Below, one piece after another: positions 25,742 through 32,711 of a stretch of 64,000 nt of DNA. Every line of letters starts with the position of its first letter. Within the stretch, counting starts at the first letter, position 1. Origin of the DNA: Sulfurivermis sp040755915 (lineage in GTDB: Bacteria > Pseudomonadota > Gammaproteobacteria > Thiohalomonadales > Thiohalomonadaceae); contig JBFLWM010000035.1 of NCBI GenBank assembly GCA_040755915.1, forward strand, positions 23,975-87,974, written 5' to 3'. The notes beneath the pieces are model-generated. The model saw only the letters and a program-made list of their open reading frames with translations. It ran no database searches and was not told the origin of the DNA. The position numbers and the translations under genes are program-made.

Positions 25742-25927
25742 TTACTTCGCCTCCGTCTTGGTCGCGCCGCAGCGGGCGCAGCGGTAGAGGGTCACCAGCC
25801 GGCCGAGCTTGACGTCGAAGGGGCGGGCCGTTTGTATCTCCCAGCGGTGAAAGCCGCTCTTGCACAGGGTCTTGCCCTTGTGTTTCTCGGCGGGAGAGGG
25901 GCGTTTGAAGGGGAGAATCTCGGCCAT
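25742..25927 (-). CDS. Small conserved zinc-ribbon-like protein
   Basis: 61 residues from the ATG at 25927 (MAEILPFKRPSPAEKHKGKTLC). The cysteines are C22, then RCARC in the C-terminal quarter. The pattern KGKTLCKSGFHRWE...LVTLYRCARCGATK looks like a zinc ribbon using one Cys, perhaps the His, and the CxxC pair. Similar small basic proteins occur in other Gammaproteobacteria, but I know no function. An upstream start at 25978 is possible but less natural. It is divergent from the DUF72-like gene. Confidence 0.72.
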   Translation of the reverse strand: MAEILPFKRPSPAEKHKGKTLCKSGFHRWEIQTARPFDVKLGRLVTLYRCARCGATKTEAK

Positions 25928-26028
25928 GAACGGCAGTTTCAGGTCTCGGGTGGCAAGTTGCAAGGGGCGCCGGGCCACTGTGTTTATACTTGAGGCCCCG
26001 CCAGTTCAAGAGTGCGAAACGCGAAGTC

Positions 26029-26472
26029 ATGTTTATTGCTGCCTGCGGCTGGGACCACGACGGCTGGTCCGGCTCCTTCTATCCCGACGACCTGCCGCCC
26101 GAGTGGCGACTGACCTATTACGGCAACGAGTTCCGCGCCGTGGTGGTCCCTGCCGCCCTGTGGCAACGGGCCGATGCGGCGACGGCGGCGCAATGGGTGG
26201 CGGATACGGCGGAGGATTTTTGCTTTCTGCTGGAGGCGGCGAACACACCGCCGCCGGCGACACTGCGGGAGGCACTCGCAGATCGCTATGCTGGCGTGGC
26301 GGGCGAAGGGGGGCTTCCCGTGCTGCGCTGGGAGGGCGGGGCCGATGCCCGCGCCCTGCGTGCCGCCATCGAGGCCCTTCCGGTACACGGCGTGTTGCTG
26401 ATTGCCGGTGCGCCGCCGTCGCTGCAAGCCCTGCGCACTGCGCAGACCATCACACAATTGCTCGGTCGCTGA
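26029..26472 (+). CDS. Short DUF72-like (YecE-related) protein
   Basis: 147 residues from ATG 26029. The N-terminal ~45 residues (FIAACGWDHDGWSGSFYPDDLP, then RLTYYGNEFRAVVV) resemble the first strand and helix of DUF72/YecE proteins, which are TIM-barrel-like and usually ~240 residues. The remainder is shorter than the family and lacks the aromatic-rich middle I would expect, ending LLIAGAPPSLQALRTAQTITQLL. It may be a compact relative rather than a broken copy, as the frame is intact. A TATACT element lies at 25985-25990. Function unknown. Confidence 0.65.
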   Translation: MFIAACGWDHDGWSGSFYPDDLPPEWRLTYYGNEFRAVVVPAALWQRADAATAAQWVADTAEDFCFLLEAANTPPPATLREALADRYAGVAGEGGLPVLRWEGGADARALRAAIEALPVHGVLLIAGAPPSLQALRTAQTITQLLGR

Positions 26473-26475
26473 CGG

Positions 26476-26504
26476 TTGACGGCGCGGCACAAGTCGCCGA
26501 CACT
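26476..26504 (+). promoter_or_regulatory. Candidate sigma-70 promoter before mlaF
   Basis: TTGACG (26476-26481), 17 bases, then GACACT (26499-26504). The -35 is strong and the -10 weak. RNA would start near 26511, just before the AAGGAG and hairpin that precede mlaF. Confidence 0.35.
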
Positions 26505-26527
26505 GCCGCCTCAACAAGGAGCGTCGC

Positions 26528-26617
26528 ATGGCCCCCGCCGGGGCCTTTTGTTTATATGACCGAAGACTCGAATTCACCGCTGGTACAGGTTCGCGGGCTG
26601 CGCTTTGCGCGCGGTAG
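26528..26617 (+). other. Possible 29-residue leader ORF overlapping the mlaF start
   Basis: ATG 26528 follows AAGGAG (26516-26521) at ideal spacing, and the frame stays open for 29 codons to TAG 26615. It overlaps the first 62 bases of mlaF in another frame. The codons just after the ATG form the GC-rich hairpin at 26530-26545. Ribosomes translating it would open that hairpin, so it could act as a coupling or attenuation peptide. Coding value is unproven. Confidence 0.35.
26530..26553 (+). terminator. Terminator- or attenuator-like hairpin abutting the mlaF start
   Basis: ggcccc-cgcc-ggggcc (26530-26545) makes a six-pair GC stem with a 4-base loop, followed by ttttgttt. It ends 2 bases before the mlaF ATG, which leaves no room for a promoter or ribosome-binding site between. 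It could terminate the DUF72-like transcript or attenuate mlaF. Confidence 0.55.
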
Positions 26618-27380
26618 CCGCCCCATCTTCGACGGCGTCGACCTCGACATCCGTCGCGGCCAGGTCACCGCCATCATGGGGCCGAGCGGCACCGGCAAGA
26701 CCACCCTGCTCAAGCTCATCGGCGGCCAGCTGCGCCCCGATGCCGGCAGCATCACCGTCGACGGCCAGGACGTGCACCGCCTCAGCCACCGCGGGCTGTA
26801 CGACCTGCGCAAGCGCATGGGCATGCTGTTCCAGTCCGGCGCCCTGCTCACCGACCTCAACGTCTACGAGAACGTCGCCTTTCCGCTGCGCGAGCACACC
26901 GACCTGCCGGAGCCGATGATCCGCGATCTGGTGCTGATGAAGCTGGAGGCCGTCGGCCTGCGCGGGGCGCGCGGCCTGATGGCCAACGAACTGTCCGGCG
27001 GCATGGCGCGCCGCGTCGCCCTGGCCCGCGCCATCGCCCTGGACCCGATGATGATCATGTACGACGAGCCGTTCACCGGGCAGGACCCCATCTCCATGGG
27101 CGTGCTGGTGAAACTGATCCGTTCCCTCAACGACGCCCTGGGCCTGTCCTCGATCATCGTCTCCCATGACGTGCAGGAGACGGCGGCGATTTCCGATTAC
27201 ATCTACCTGCTGTCCGGCGGCAAGGTGGTGGCCCACGGCACGCCGGCGGAACTGGGCCGCTCCAGCTCCGACTGGGCGCAGCAGTTCCTGCAGGGGCTGC
27301 CCGACGGGCCGGTGCCGTTCCATTACCGCGCCGCGCCCTATGCCGAGGACCTGCTGGCCGGGCGCGAGGGGAGGGTTTGA
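26556..27380 (+). CDS. mlaF: Phospholipid ABC transporter ATPase MlaF
   Basis: 274 residues. MlaF drives the inner-membrane MlaFEDB complex that moves phospholipids between membranes. Walker A GPSGTGKT is at residues 42-49; the signature LSGGMARRVALARA and Walker B MIMYDEPFTGQDP follow. No in-frame start exists upstream before a region lacking ATG/GTG/TTG, so ATG 26556 is the earliest; no ribosome-binding site lies at normal spacing, only AAGGAG 35 bases away beyond a hairpin. It overlaps mlaE by one base. Confidence 0.96.
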   Translation: MTEDSNSPLVQVRGLRFARGSRPIFDGVDLDIRRGQVTAIMGPSGTGKTTLLKLIGGQLRPDAGSITVDGQDVHRLSHRGLYDLRKRMGMLFQSGALLTDLNVYENVAFPLREHTDLPEPMIRDLVLMKLEAVGLRGARGLMANELSGGMARRVALARAIALDPMMIMYDEPFTGQDPISMGVLVKLIRSLNDALGLSSIIVSHDVQETAAISDYIYLLSGGKVVAHGTPAELGRSSSDWAQQFLQGLPDGPVPFHYRAAPYAEDLLAGREGRV

Positions 27381-28162
27381 TGCTGGACTGGCTGGCGCAA
27401 CTGGGCCGTCACGGCCTGAGCTTCTTCGAGCGCCTCGGGCGCGGCCATCTGCTGCTGCTGGCGTTGCTGCGCGGGGTGCCGGGCCTGGTGCTGCGGCCGC
27501 TGCTGGTGGTGCAGCAGGTGTACTCCATCGGTGTGCTGTCCCTGCTGATCATCGTGGTGTCCGGCGTGTTCGTCGGCATGGTGCTGGGCCTGCAGCTGTA
27601 CAACACCCTGGTGGACTTCGGCGCCGAGGCGTCGCTGGGTCCGGTGATTGCGCTGACCCTGGTGCGCGAGCTGGGTCCGGTGGTGACGGCCCTGCTGTTC
27701 GCCGGCCGTGCCGGCTCGGCCCTCACCGCCGAGATCGGCCTGATGAAGGCCACCGAGCAGCTGTCCGGCATGGAGATGATGGCGGTGGACCCGGTGAAGC
27801 GGGTGCTGGCGCCGCGCTTTCTCGGCGGTTTCATCGCCATGCCCCTGCTGGCGGCCATCTTCAGCCTGGTCGGTGTCTACGGCGGCTATTTCGTCGGTGT
27901 CGGCCTCCTCGGCGTGGACGAGGGCAGCTACTGGTCGCAGATGCAGTCGATGGTGGATTTCGACGACGATGTGATGAACGGCGTGATCAAGAGCCTGGTA
28001 TTCGGCGTGGTGGTGACCTGGATCGCCGTGTTCGAGGGTAATGATGCCGTGCCCACCTCGGAAGGGGTGAGCCGGGCGACGACCCGTACCGTGGTGCATT
28101 CCTCCCTGGCGGTGCTGGGACTGGATTTCGTGTTGACGGCCCTGATGTTCGGAGTGGACTGA
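27380..28162 (+). CDS. mlaE: Phospholipid ABC transporter permease MlaE
   Basis: 260 residues with five or six membrane helices of the MlaE/YrbE permease family. Conserved segments are SGVFVGMVLGLQLYNTL, LVRELGPVVTALLFAGRAGSALTAEIG and MEMMAVDPVKRVLAPRF. It forms the membrane core with MlaD and MlaF. ATG overlaps the mlaF stop codon by one base and its own stop overlaps mlaD by one base. Confidence 0.96.
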   Translation: MLDWLAQLGRHGLSFFERLGRGHLLLLALLRGVPGLVLRPLLVVQQVYSIGVLSLLIIVVSGVFVGMVLGLQLYNTLVDFGAEASLGPVIALTLVRELGPVVTALLFAGRAGSALTAEIGLMKATEQLSGMEMMAVDPVKRVLAPRFLGGFIAMPLLAAIFSLVGVYGGYFVGVGLLGVDEGSYWSQMQSMVDFDDDVMNGVIKSLVFGVVVTWIAVFEGNDAVPTSEGVSRATTRTVVHSSLAVLGLDFVLTALMFGVD

Positions 28163-28632
28163 TGATGCAGGTAAGAACCGTAGAGATTTGGGTCGGCGTG
28201 TTCGTGGCGGCGGGTCTGGCCGCACTGTTCATGCTGGCGATGCAGGTGAGCAACCTTACCGTGGTGGGGGACGACAAGGGCTATACCGTGACCGCCCGCT
28301 TCGAGAATGTCTCCGGCCTCAAGGTGCGTTCGCCGGTGACGGTGGCGGGGGTGCGCGTCGGCCGCGTCACCGCCATCGAGTTCGACCCGCAGACCTTCCA
28401 GGCCGTGGTGTTCATGCGTATCGGCGCCGGCTTCGACCAGTTGCCGCTGGATACCTCGGCCGCCGTGCTGACCTCCGGCCTGGTGGGCGAGAAGTACGTC
28501 GGCCTGGAGCCGGGCGGCGATATGGACGTGCTCAAGGACGGTGGCGAGATCAAGCTGACCCAGTCCACCCTGGTGCTGGAGCAGATGATCGGCAAGTTCC
28601 TGTTCGACAAGGCGGAGACCGGCAAGGAGTGA
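28162..28632 (+). CDS. mlaD: MCE-domain phospholipid-binding protein MlaD
   Basis: 156 residues. One N-terminal membrane helix (EIWVGVFVAAGLAALFMLAMQ) and a single periplasmic MCE domain that forms the hexameric lipid channel: YTVTARFENVSGLKVRSPV, then GVRVGRVTAIEFDP and LVGEKYVGLEPGG. It is somewhat shorter than E. coli MlaD (183), mainly in the C-terminal tail. In E. coli mlaC follows; here mlaB follows directly with overlapping codons. Confidence 0.95.
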   Translation: MMQVRTVEIWVGVFVAAGLAALFMLAMQVSNLTVVGDDKGYTVTARFENVSGLKVRSPVTVAGVRVGRVTAIEFDPQTFQAVVFMRIGAGFDQLPLDTSAAVLTSGLVGEKYVGLEPGGDMDVLKDGGEIKLTQSTLVLEQMIGKFLFDKAETGKE

Positions 28633-28928
28633 GCACGCCCCGCATCGAGAACGGCGCCGACGGCCTGCGTGTCGCGGGCGATCTCACCTTCGCCACCGTC
28701 ACCGCCCTGCTGAATGGCAGCAGCGCGCTGTTCTCCGCCGGCAGCGGCCCGCTGTCGGTGGACCTGTCCGGCGTCGGCCGTGCCGACAGTGCCGGACTGG
28801 CCCTGCTCATCGAGTGGTCGCGGCTGGCGCGCGCGGCCGGGCGTGAACTGCAGTTCCGGGCGGTCCCCGCCCAGATGCAGGCCATCGCCGCCGCCTCCGG
28901 ACTGAGCGGCATCCTCGCCCTGGCCTGA
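28629..28928 (+). CDS. mlaB: STAS-domain protein MlaB
   Basis: 99 residues from a GTG that overlaps the mlaD stop (GTGA). It is one STAS domain: GDLTFATVTALLN, then LSVDLSGVGRADSAGLALLIEW with the conserved Asp-Ser pair, and GLSGILALA. MlaB binds MlaF in the cytoplasm and stabilises the transporter. The identification rests on the STAS fold plus operon position; sequence conservation within MlaB is low. Confidence 0.92.
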   Translation: MSTPRIENGADGLRVAGDLTFATVTALLNGSSALFSAGSGPLSVDLSGVGRADSAGLALLIEWSRLARAAGRELQFRAVPAQMQAIAAASGLSGILALA

Positions 28929-28998
28929 GGCCGCCGCCCGGGGCGGCAAAACCCTTGCTGCAGCGGGCATTTCTGGGGGCTGCGTCCCGTTCTCCAGC

Positions 28999-29027
28999 TT
29001 ACAAAATCGCGGTTCAGGGGGTATCAT
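28999..29027 (+). promoter_or_regulatory. Candidate sigma-70 promoter for ibaG-murA
   Basis: TTACAA (28999-29004), exactly 17 bases, then TATCAT (29022-29027), 37 bases before the ibaG start codon. It lies in the 136-base gap after mlaB, suggesting ibaG-murA-his can be read separately from mla. Confidence 0.55.
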
Positions 29028-29064
29028 TCCTCCCCTTGTTTTTCAGGCACAGAGCGGAGCCCCC

Positions 29065-29322
29065 ATGGAACCGAGCGAGATCAAGCGGCTCATCGAGGCC
29101 GGCATCCCCGGCTGCGAGGCCATCGTGACCGGCGACGGCAGCCATTTCGACGCCACCGTGGTCAGTACGGCCTTCGAGGGTCTGTCCATGGTCAAGGAAC
29201 AGCAGCTGGTATACGCCACCCTGGGTGATCGCATCACCAGCGGCGCCATCCATGCCCTGTCCATCAAGGCCTACACGCCACAGGAGTGGGAGACCCAGCG
29301 CAAGCTGAAGGTGTCCTTCTGA
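29065..29322 (+). CDS. ibaG: BolA-family iron-sulfur-linked protein IbaG
   Basis: 85 residues with the BolA fold: MEPSEIKRLIEAGIPGCEAIVTGDGSHFDATVVSTAFEG, then MVKEQQLVYATLGDRITSGAIHALSIKAYTP. The central His and the HALSI region are the usual metal-cluster-sharing surface for monothiol glutaredoxin. It sits between mla and murA as in E. coli (yrbA-murA). Reported roles involve acid stress and Fe-S handling. Confidence 0.94.
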   Translation: MEPSEIKRLIEAGIPGCEAIVTGDGSHFDATVVSTAFEGLSMVKEQQLVYATLGDRITSGAIHALSIKAYTPQEWETQRKLKVSF

Positions 29323-29373
29323 TCCCCTACACCGAACCGGCGGCCTGCGCGGCACGCGGGCCGGAGCCAGTAC

Positions 29374-30684
29374 ATGGATAAACTGATCATCACCGGCGGC
29401 AGCCGCCTCAACGGCGAAATCCGCATTTCCGGCGCCAAGAACGCGGCGCTGCCGATCCTGGCGGCCACCCTGCTGGCCGACACGCCGCTCACCGTGGGCA
29501 ACGTGCCGCACCTGCACGACATCACCACCACCATGGAGCTGCTCGGCCAGATGGGCGTGCACCTGACGGTGGACGAGAAGCTCAACACCGAGGTGGACAG
29601 TTCCACCATCAACTCCTTCGTTGCGCCCTACGAGCTGGTGAAGACCATGCGCGCCTCGATCCTGGTGCTGGGGCCGCTGGTGGCGCGTTTCGGCCATGCC
29701 GAGGTGTCGCTGCCCGGCGGTTGCGCCATCGGCTCGCGTCCGGTGAATCTGCACATCACCGGCCTGCAGCGCATGGGCGCCGACATCTCCGTCGAAAACG
29801 GTTACATCAAGGCCCGTGCCAAGCGCCTCAAGGGCGCCAAGCTGGTGATGGACCTGGTCACCGTCACCGGCACCGAGAACCTGATGATGGCCGCGGCCCT
29901 GGCCCAGGGCACCACGGTGATCGAGAATGCCGCGCGCGAACCGGAGGTGGTGGACCTGGCCAACTGCATCAACATGATGGGCGGCAAGGTGTCCGGCGCC
30001 GGCACCGACACCATCACCATCGAGGGCGTCGACAGCCTGAGCGGCGGCCGCTACGACGTGATGCCCGATCGCATCGAAACCGGCACCTATCTGGTCGCGG
30101 CGGCGATTACCGGCGGCAAGGTGAAGTTGAAGGACACCCGGCCGGACCTGCTCGATGCGGTGCTGTCCAAGCTGCGCGAGGCGGGGGCCGAGATCGAGAC
30201 CGGTGCCGACTGGATCAGTCTGGATATGCAGGGACGCCGGCCTCGTGCGGTGAGCGTGCATACCGCCCCCTATCCGGCCTTTCCCACCGACATGCAGGCG
30301 CAGTTCACTGCGCTCAATGCCATTGCCGAAGGGGCCGGCACCATTACCGAGACGGTGTTCGAGAACCGCTTCATGCACGTGCAGGAACTGCAGCGCATGG
30401 GCGCCAGCATTCGCCTGGAAGGCAACACCGCCATCACCACCGGCGTGGACAGGCTCACCGCCGCGCCGGTGATGGCCACCGATCTGCGCGCCTCCGCCAG
30501 TCTGGTGCTGGCGGGCCTGGTGGCGCAGGGCGACACCATCGTCGATCGCATCTATCACATCGATCGCGGCTATGAATGTATCGAGGAAAAGCTGCAGCAG
30601 CTTGGCGCGCGCATCCAGCGCATGCCGGACAAGAGCTTCCAGCGCAGCCGCGCCGGCAGCCTGCTGCGTGATGTAATGCCATGA
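29374..30684 (+). CDS. murA: UDP-N-acetylglucosamine 1-carboxyvinyltransferase MurA
   Basis: 436 residues. MurA adds enolpyruvate from PEP to UDP-GlcNAc, the first committed peptidoglycan step. GAKNAALPILAATLL opens the protein; the catalytic cysteine is C117 in LPGGCAIGSRPVNLH, so it is of the fosfomycin-target Cys type. It is about 17 residues longer than E. coli MurA, partly through a basic tail (KSFQRSRAGSLLRD). Its stop overlaps the hisG start by 4 bases. Confidence 0.97.
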   Translation: MDKLIITGGSRLNGEIRISGAKNAALPILAATLLADTPLTVGNVPHLHDITTTMELLGQMGVHLTVDEKLNTEVDSSTINSFVAPYELVKTMRASILVLGPLVARFGHAEVSLPGGCAIGSRPVNLHITGLQRMGADISVENGYIKARAKRLKGAKLVMDLVTVTGTENLMMAAALAQGTTVIENAAREPEVVDLANCINMMGGKVSGAGTDTITIEGVDSLSGGRYDVMPDRIETGTYLVAAAITGGKVKLKDTRPDLLDAVLSKLREAGAEIETGADWISLDMQGRRPRAVSVHTAPYPAFPTDMQAQFTALNAIAEGAGTITETVFENRFMHVQELQRMGASIRLEGNTAITTGVDRLTAAPVMATDLRASASLVLAGLVAQGDTIVDRIYHIDRGYECIEEKLQQLGARIQRMPDKSFQRSRAGSLLRDVMP

Positions 30685-31313
30685 GCGAGACGCTGACCAT
30701 CGCCCTGTCCAAGGGGCGCATCTTCAAGGACACGCTGCCGCTGCTGGCCCATGCCGGCATCGTGCCGAAGGACGATCCGGAGACCAGCCGCAAGCTGATT
30801 CTCGACACCAACCAGGATGACGTGAAGCTGGTGATCATTCGTGCCGCCGACGTGCCGACCTTCGTCGAATACGGCGCCGCCGACCTCGGCGTCACCGGCA
30901 AGGATGTGTTGCTGGAACACGGCGGCGAGGGGCTGTACGAGCCGCTCGATCTGCAGATCGCGCGCTGCCGCCTGATGGTGGCCGGCAAGCCCGGCTTTGA
31001 ACCGGCGCGCCGCCTGCGTGTCGCTACCAAGTACCTCACGATTACCAAAAATTACTATGCCGCTCAGGGCCGCCAGGTGGACCTGATCAAGCTGTACGGC
31101 TCCATGGAACTGGCGCCGCTGGTGGGGCTGGCCGATTGCATTGTCGATCTGGTGGAGACCGGCAATACGCTGAAGGCCAACGGCCTGGAGCCGCTGGAAC
31201 ACATCATGGACATCAGCTCGCGCCTGGTGGTGAACAAGGCGGCGATGAAGATGAAGCACGCCCGCGTCAAGGCGTTCATCGAGCGCATGAGCGAGGCAGT
31301 CAATTCACGGTAG
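30681..31313 (+). CDS. hisG: ATP phosphoribosyltransferase, short form (HisG)
   Basis: 210 residues, so the short HisG type without the C-terminal regulatory domain. It condenses ATP and PRPP in the first histidine step. LTIALSKGRIFKDTLPLL, then DVKLVIIRAADVPTFVEYGAADLGVTGKD and DCIVDLVETGNTLKANGL are conserved. Short HisG normally needs a HisZ partner, which is not in this window. ATG overlaps the end of murA. Confidence 0.96.
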   Translation: MSETLTIALSKGRIFKDTLPLLAHAGIVPKDDPETSRKLILDTNQDDVKLVIIRAADVPTFVEYGAADLGVTGKDVLLEHGGEGLYEPLDLQIARCRLMVAGKPGFEPARRLRVATKYLTITKNYYAAQGRQVDLIKLYGSMELAPLVGLADCIVDLVETGNTLKANGLEPLEHIMDISSRLVVNKAAMKMKHARVKAFIERMSEAVNSR

Positions 31314-31389
31314 GAGCGGCTCTGCCGCGATGATTCCAGTCGCGGCACCGTCGCTTCGTATGGTTGAATCGCGGCAGAGCCGCTCCTAC
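31310..31389. repeat. REP-like palindromic element between hisG and hisD
   Basis: gtaggagcggctctgccgcgat (31310-31331) and its exact inverted copy (31368-31389) flank a 36-base centre that itself contains gtcgcggcac. The arms are a perfect 22-base match. The GTAGGAGCGGCT...GCCGCGA form is characteristic of REP/BIME elements in Pseudomonas and related bacteria. It fills almost the entire hisG-hisD gap. Confidence 0.9.
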
Positions 31390-31400
31390 GGATGTTTGCA

Positions 31401-32699
31401 ATGACCATCAAACGACTCGATACCACCACCCCTGATTTCTGGAAGGCGCTGGAGCAGCTGCTGGCCTGGGAAGGCGTGTCCGACGACAAGGTCAACGCCA
31501 TCGTGCGCGAGATCCTGCAGGCGGTGAAGCAGCGCGGTGACGCGGCGGTGCTGGAATACACCAACCGCTTCGATCGCATGCAGGCCACGAGCATGGCCGA
31601 ACTGGAGATCCCGCGGGCGCAGCTTGAGGCGGCGCTGGGCAAGATCAGCCCCGAACAGCGCCGTGCCCTGGAGCTGTCGGCGGCGCGCGTGCGCGCCTAT
31701 CACGAACACCAGAAGGTGGATTCCTGGAGCTACACCGAGGCCGACGGCACCCTGCTGGGTCAGCAGGTGACGCCGCTGGATCGTGTCGGCCTGTATGTGC
31801 CGGGCGGCAAGGCGGCCTATCCGTCGTCGGTGCTGATGAATGCCATTCCCGCCAAGGTGGCCGGGGTGGAGGAACTGATCATGGTGGTGCCGACACCGGA
31901 CGGCGTGGTCAACGAGCTGGTGTTCGCCGCTGCCGCAGTGGCGGGTGTCGATCGCGTGTTCGCCATCGGCGGTGCCCAGGCTGTGGCGGCGCTGGCCTAT
32001 GGCACAGAGAGTGTGCCGCAGGTGGACAAGATCGTCGGCCCCGGCAACATCTACGTCGCCACCGCCAAGGGCATGGTATTCGGCTCCGTCGGCATCGACA
32101 TGATCGCCGGCCCCTCCGAGATCCTCATCGTCTGCGACGGCCAGACCGATCCGGACTGGATCGCCATGGACCTGTTCTCCCAGGCCGAGCACGACGAGGA
32201 CGCGCAGTCCATCCTGCTCTGCCCCGATGCCGCCTTCCTCGAGGCGGTGCAGGAGAGCATCGCGCGTCTGTTGCCCACCATGGAGCGCGCCGAGATCATC
32301 CGCACCTCACTGTACGCGCGCGGCGCGCTGATCAAGGTGCGCGACCTCGACGAGGCCGTCGCCGTGGCCAACCACATCGCGCCGGAACACCTCGAGCTGT
32401 CGGTGGCCGACCCGCAGGCGATGGCCAAGAAGATCAAGCACGCCGGCGCCATCTTCATGGGCCGCCACACCGCCGAGGCGGTGGGCGACTACTGCGCCGG
32501 CCCCAACCATGTGCTGCCCACCTCGCGCACCGCGCGCTTCTCCTCGCCGCTCGGCGTGTACGACTTCCAGAAGCGCTCCTCGCTCATCATGTGCTCGCCG
32601 GACGGCGCCTCGGAGCTGGGCAAGGTGGCCTCGGTGCTGGCGCGGGGCGAGGGCCTCACCGCCCATGCCCGTTCCGCCGAATTCCGCATCAAGTCGTAA
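31401..32699 (+). CDS. hisD: Histidinol dehydrogenase HisD
   Basis: 432 residues from ATG 31401 (MTIKRLDTTTPDF); an ATG three codons earlier is equally possible and neither has a strong ribosome-binding site. HisD oxidises histidinol to histidine in two NAD-linked steps. VGLYVPGGKAAYPSSVLM, then KIVGPGNIYVATAKGMVFG and the zinc region HTAEAVGDYCAGPNHVLPT are conserved. It follows the REP-like palindrome and precedes hisC by 12 bases. Confidence 0.96.
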   Translation: MTIKRLDTTTPDFWKALEQLLAWEGVSDDKVNAIVREILQAVKQRGDAAVLEYTNRFDRMQATSMAELEIPRAQLEAALGKISPEQRRALELSAARVRAYHEHQKVDSWSYTEADGTLLGQQVTPLDRVGLYVPGGKAAYPSSVLMNAIPAKVAGVEELIMVVPTPDGVVNELVFAAAAVAGVDRVFAIGGAQAVAALAYGTESVPQVDKIVGPGNIYVATAKGMVFGSVGIDMIAGPSEILIVCDGQTDPDWIAMDLFSQAEHDEDAQSILLCPDAAFLEAVQESIARLLPTMERAEIIRTSLYARGALIKVRDLDEAVAVANHIAPEHLELSVADPQAMAKKIKHAGAIFMGRHTAEAVGDYCAGPNHVLPTSRTARFSSPLGVYDFQKRSSLIMCSPDGASELGKVASVLARGEGLTAHARSAEFRIKS

Positions 32700-32711
32700 T
32701 CGGAGCACGCC

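Noticed and set aside
28929..28950. gccgccc/gggcggc stem as an mlaB terminator
   Set aside because: GC-rich pairing followed by aaaaccc, without a T tract on the + strand; it may be chance in this GC-rich DNA.
31310..31389. The hisG-hisD palindrome as a Rho-independent terminator
   Set aside because: There is no T tract after the arm on either strand, and the 22-base arms with a 36-base centre fit a REP element better.
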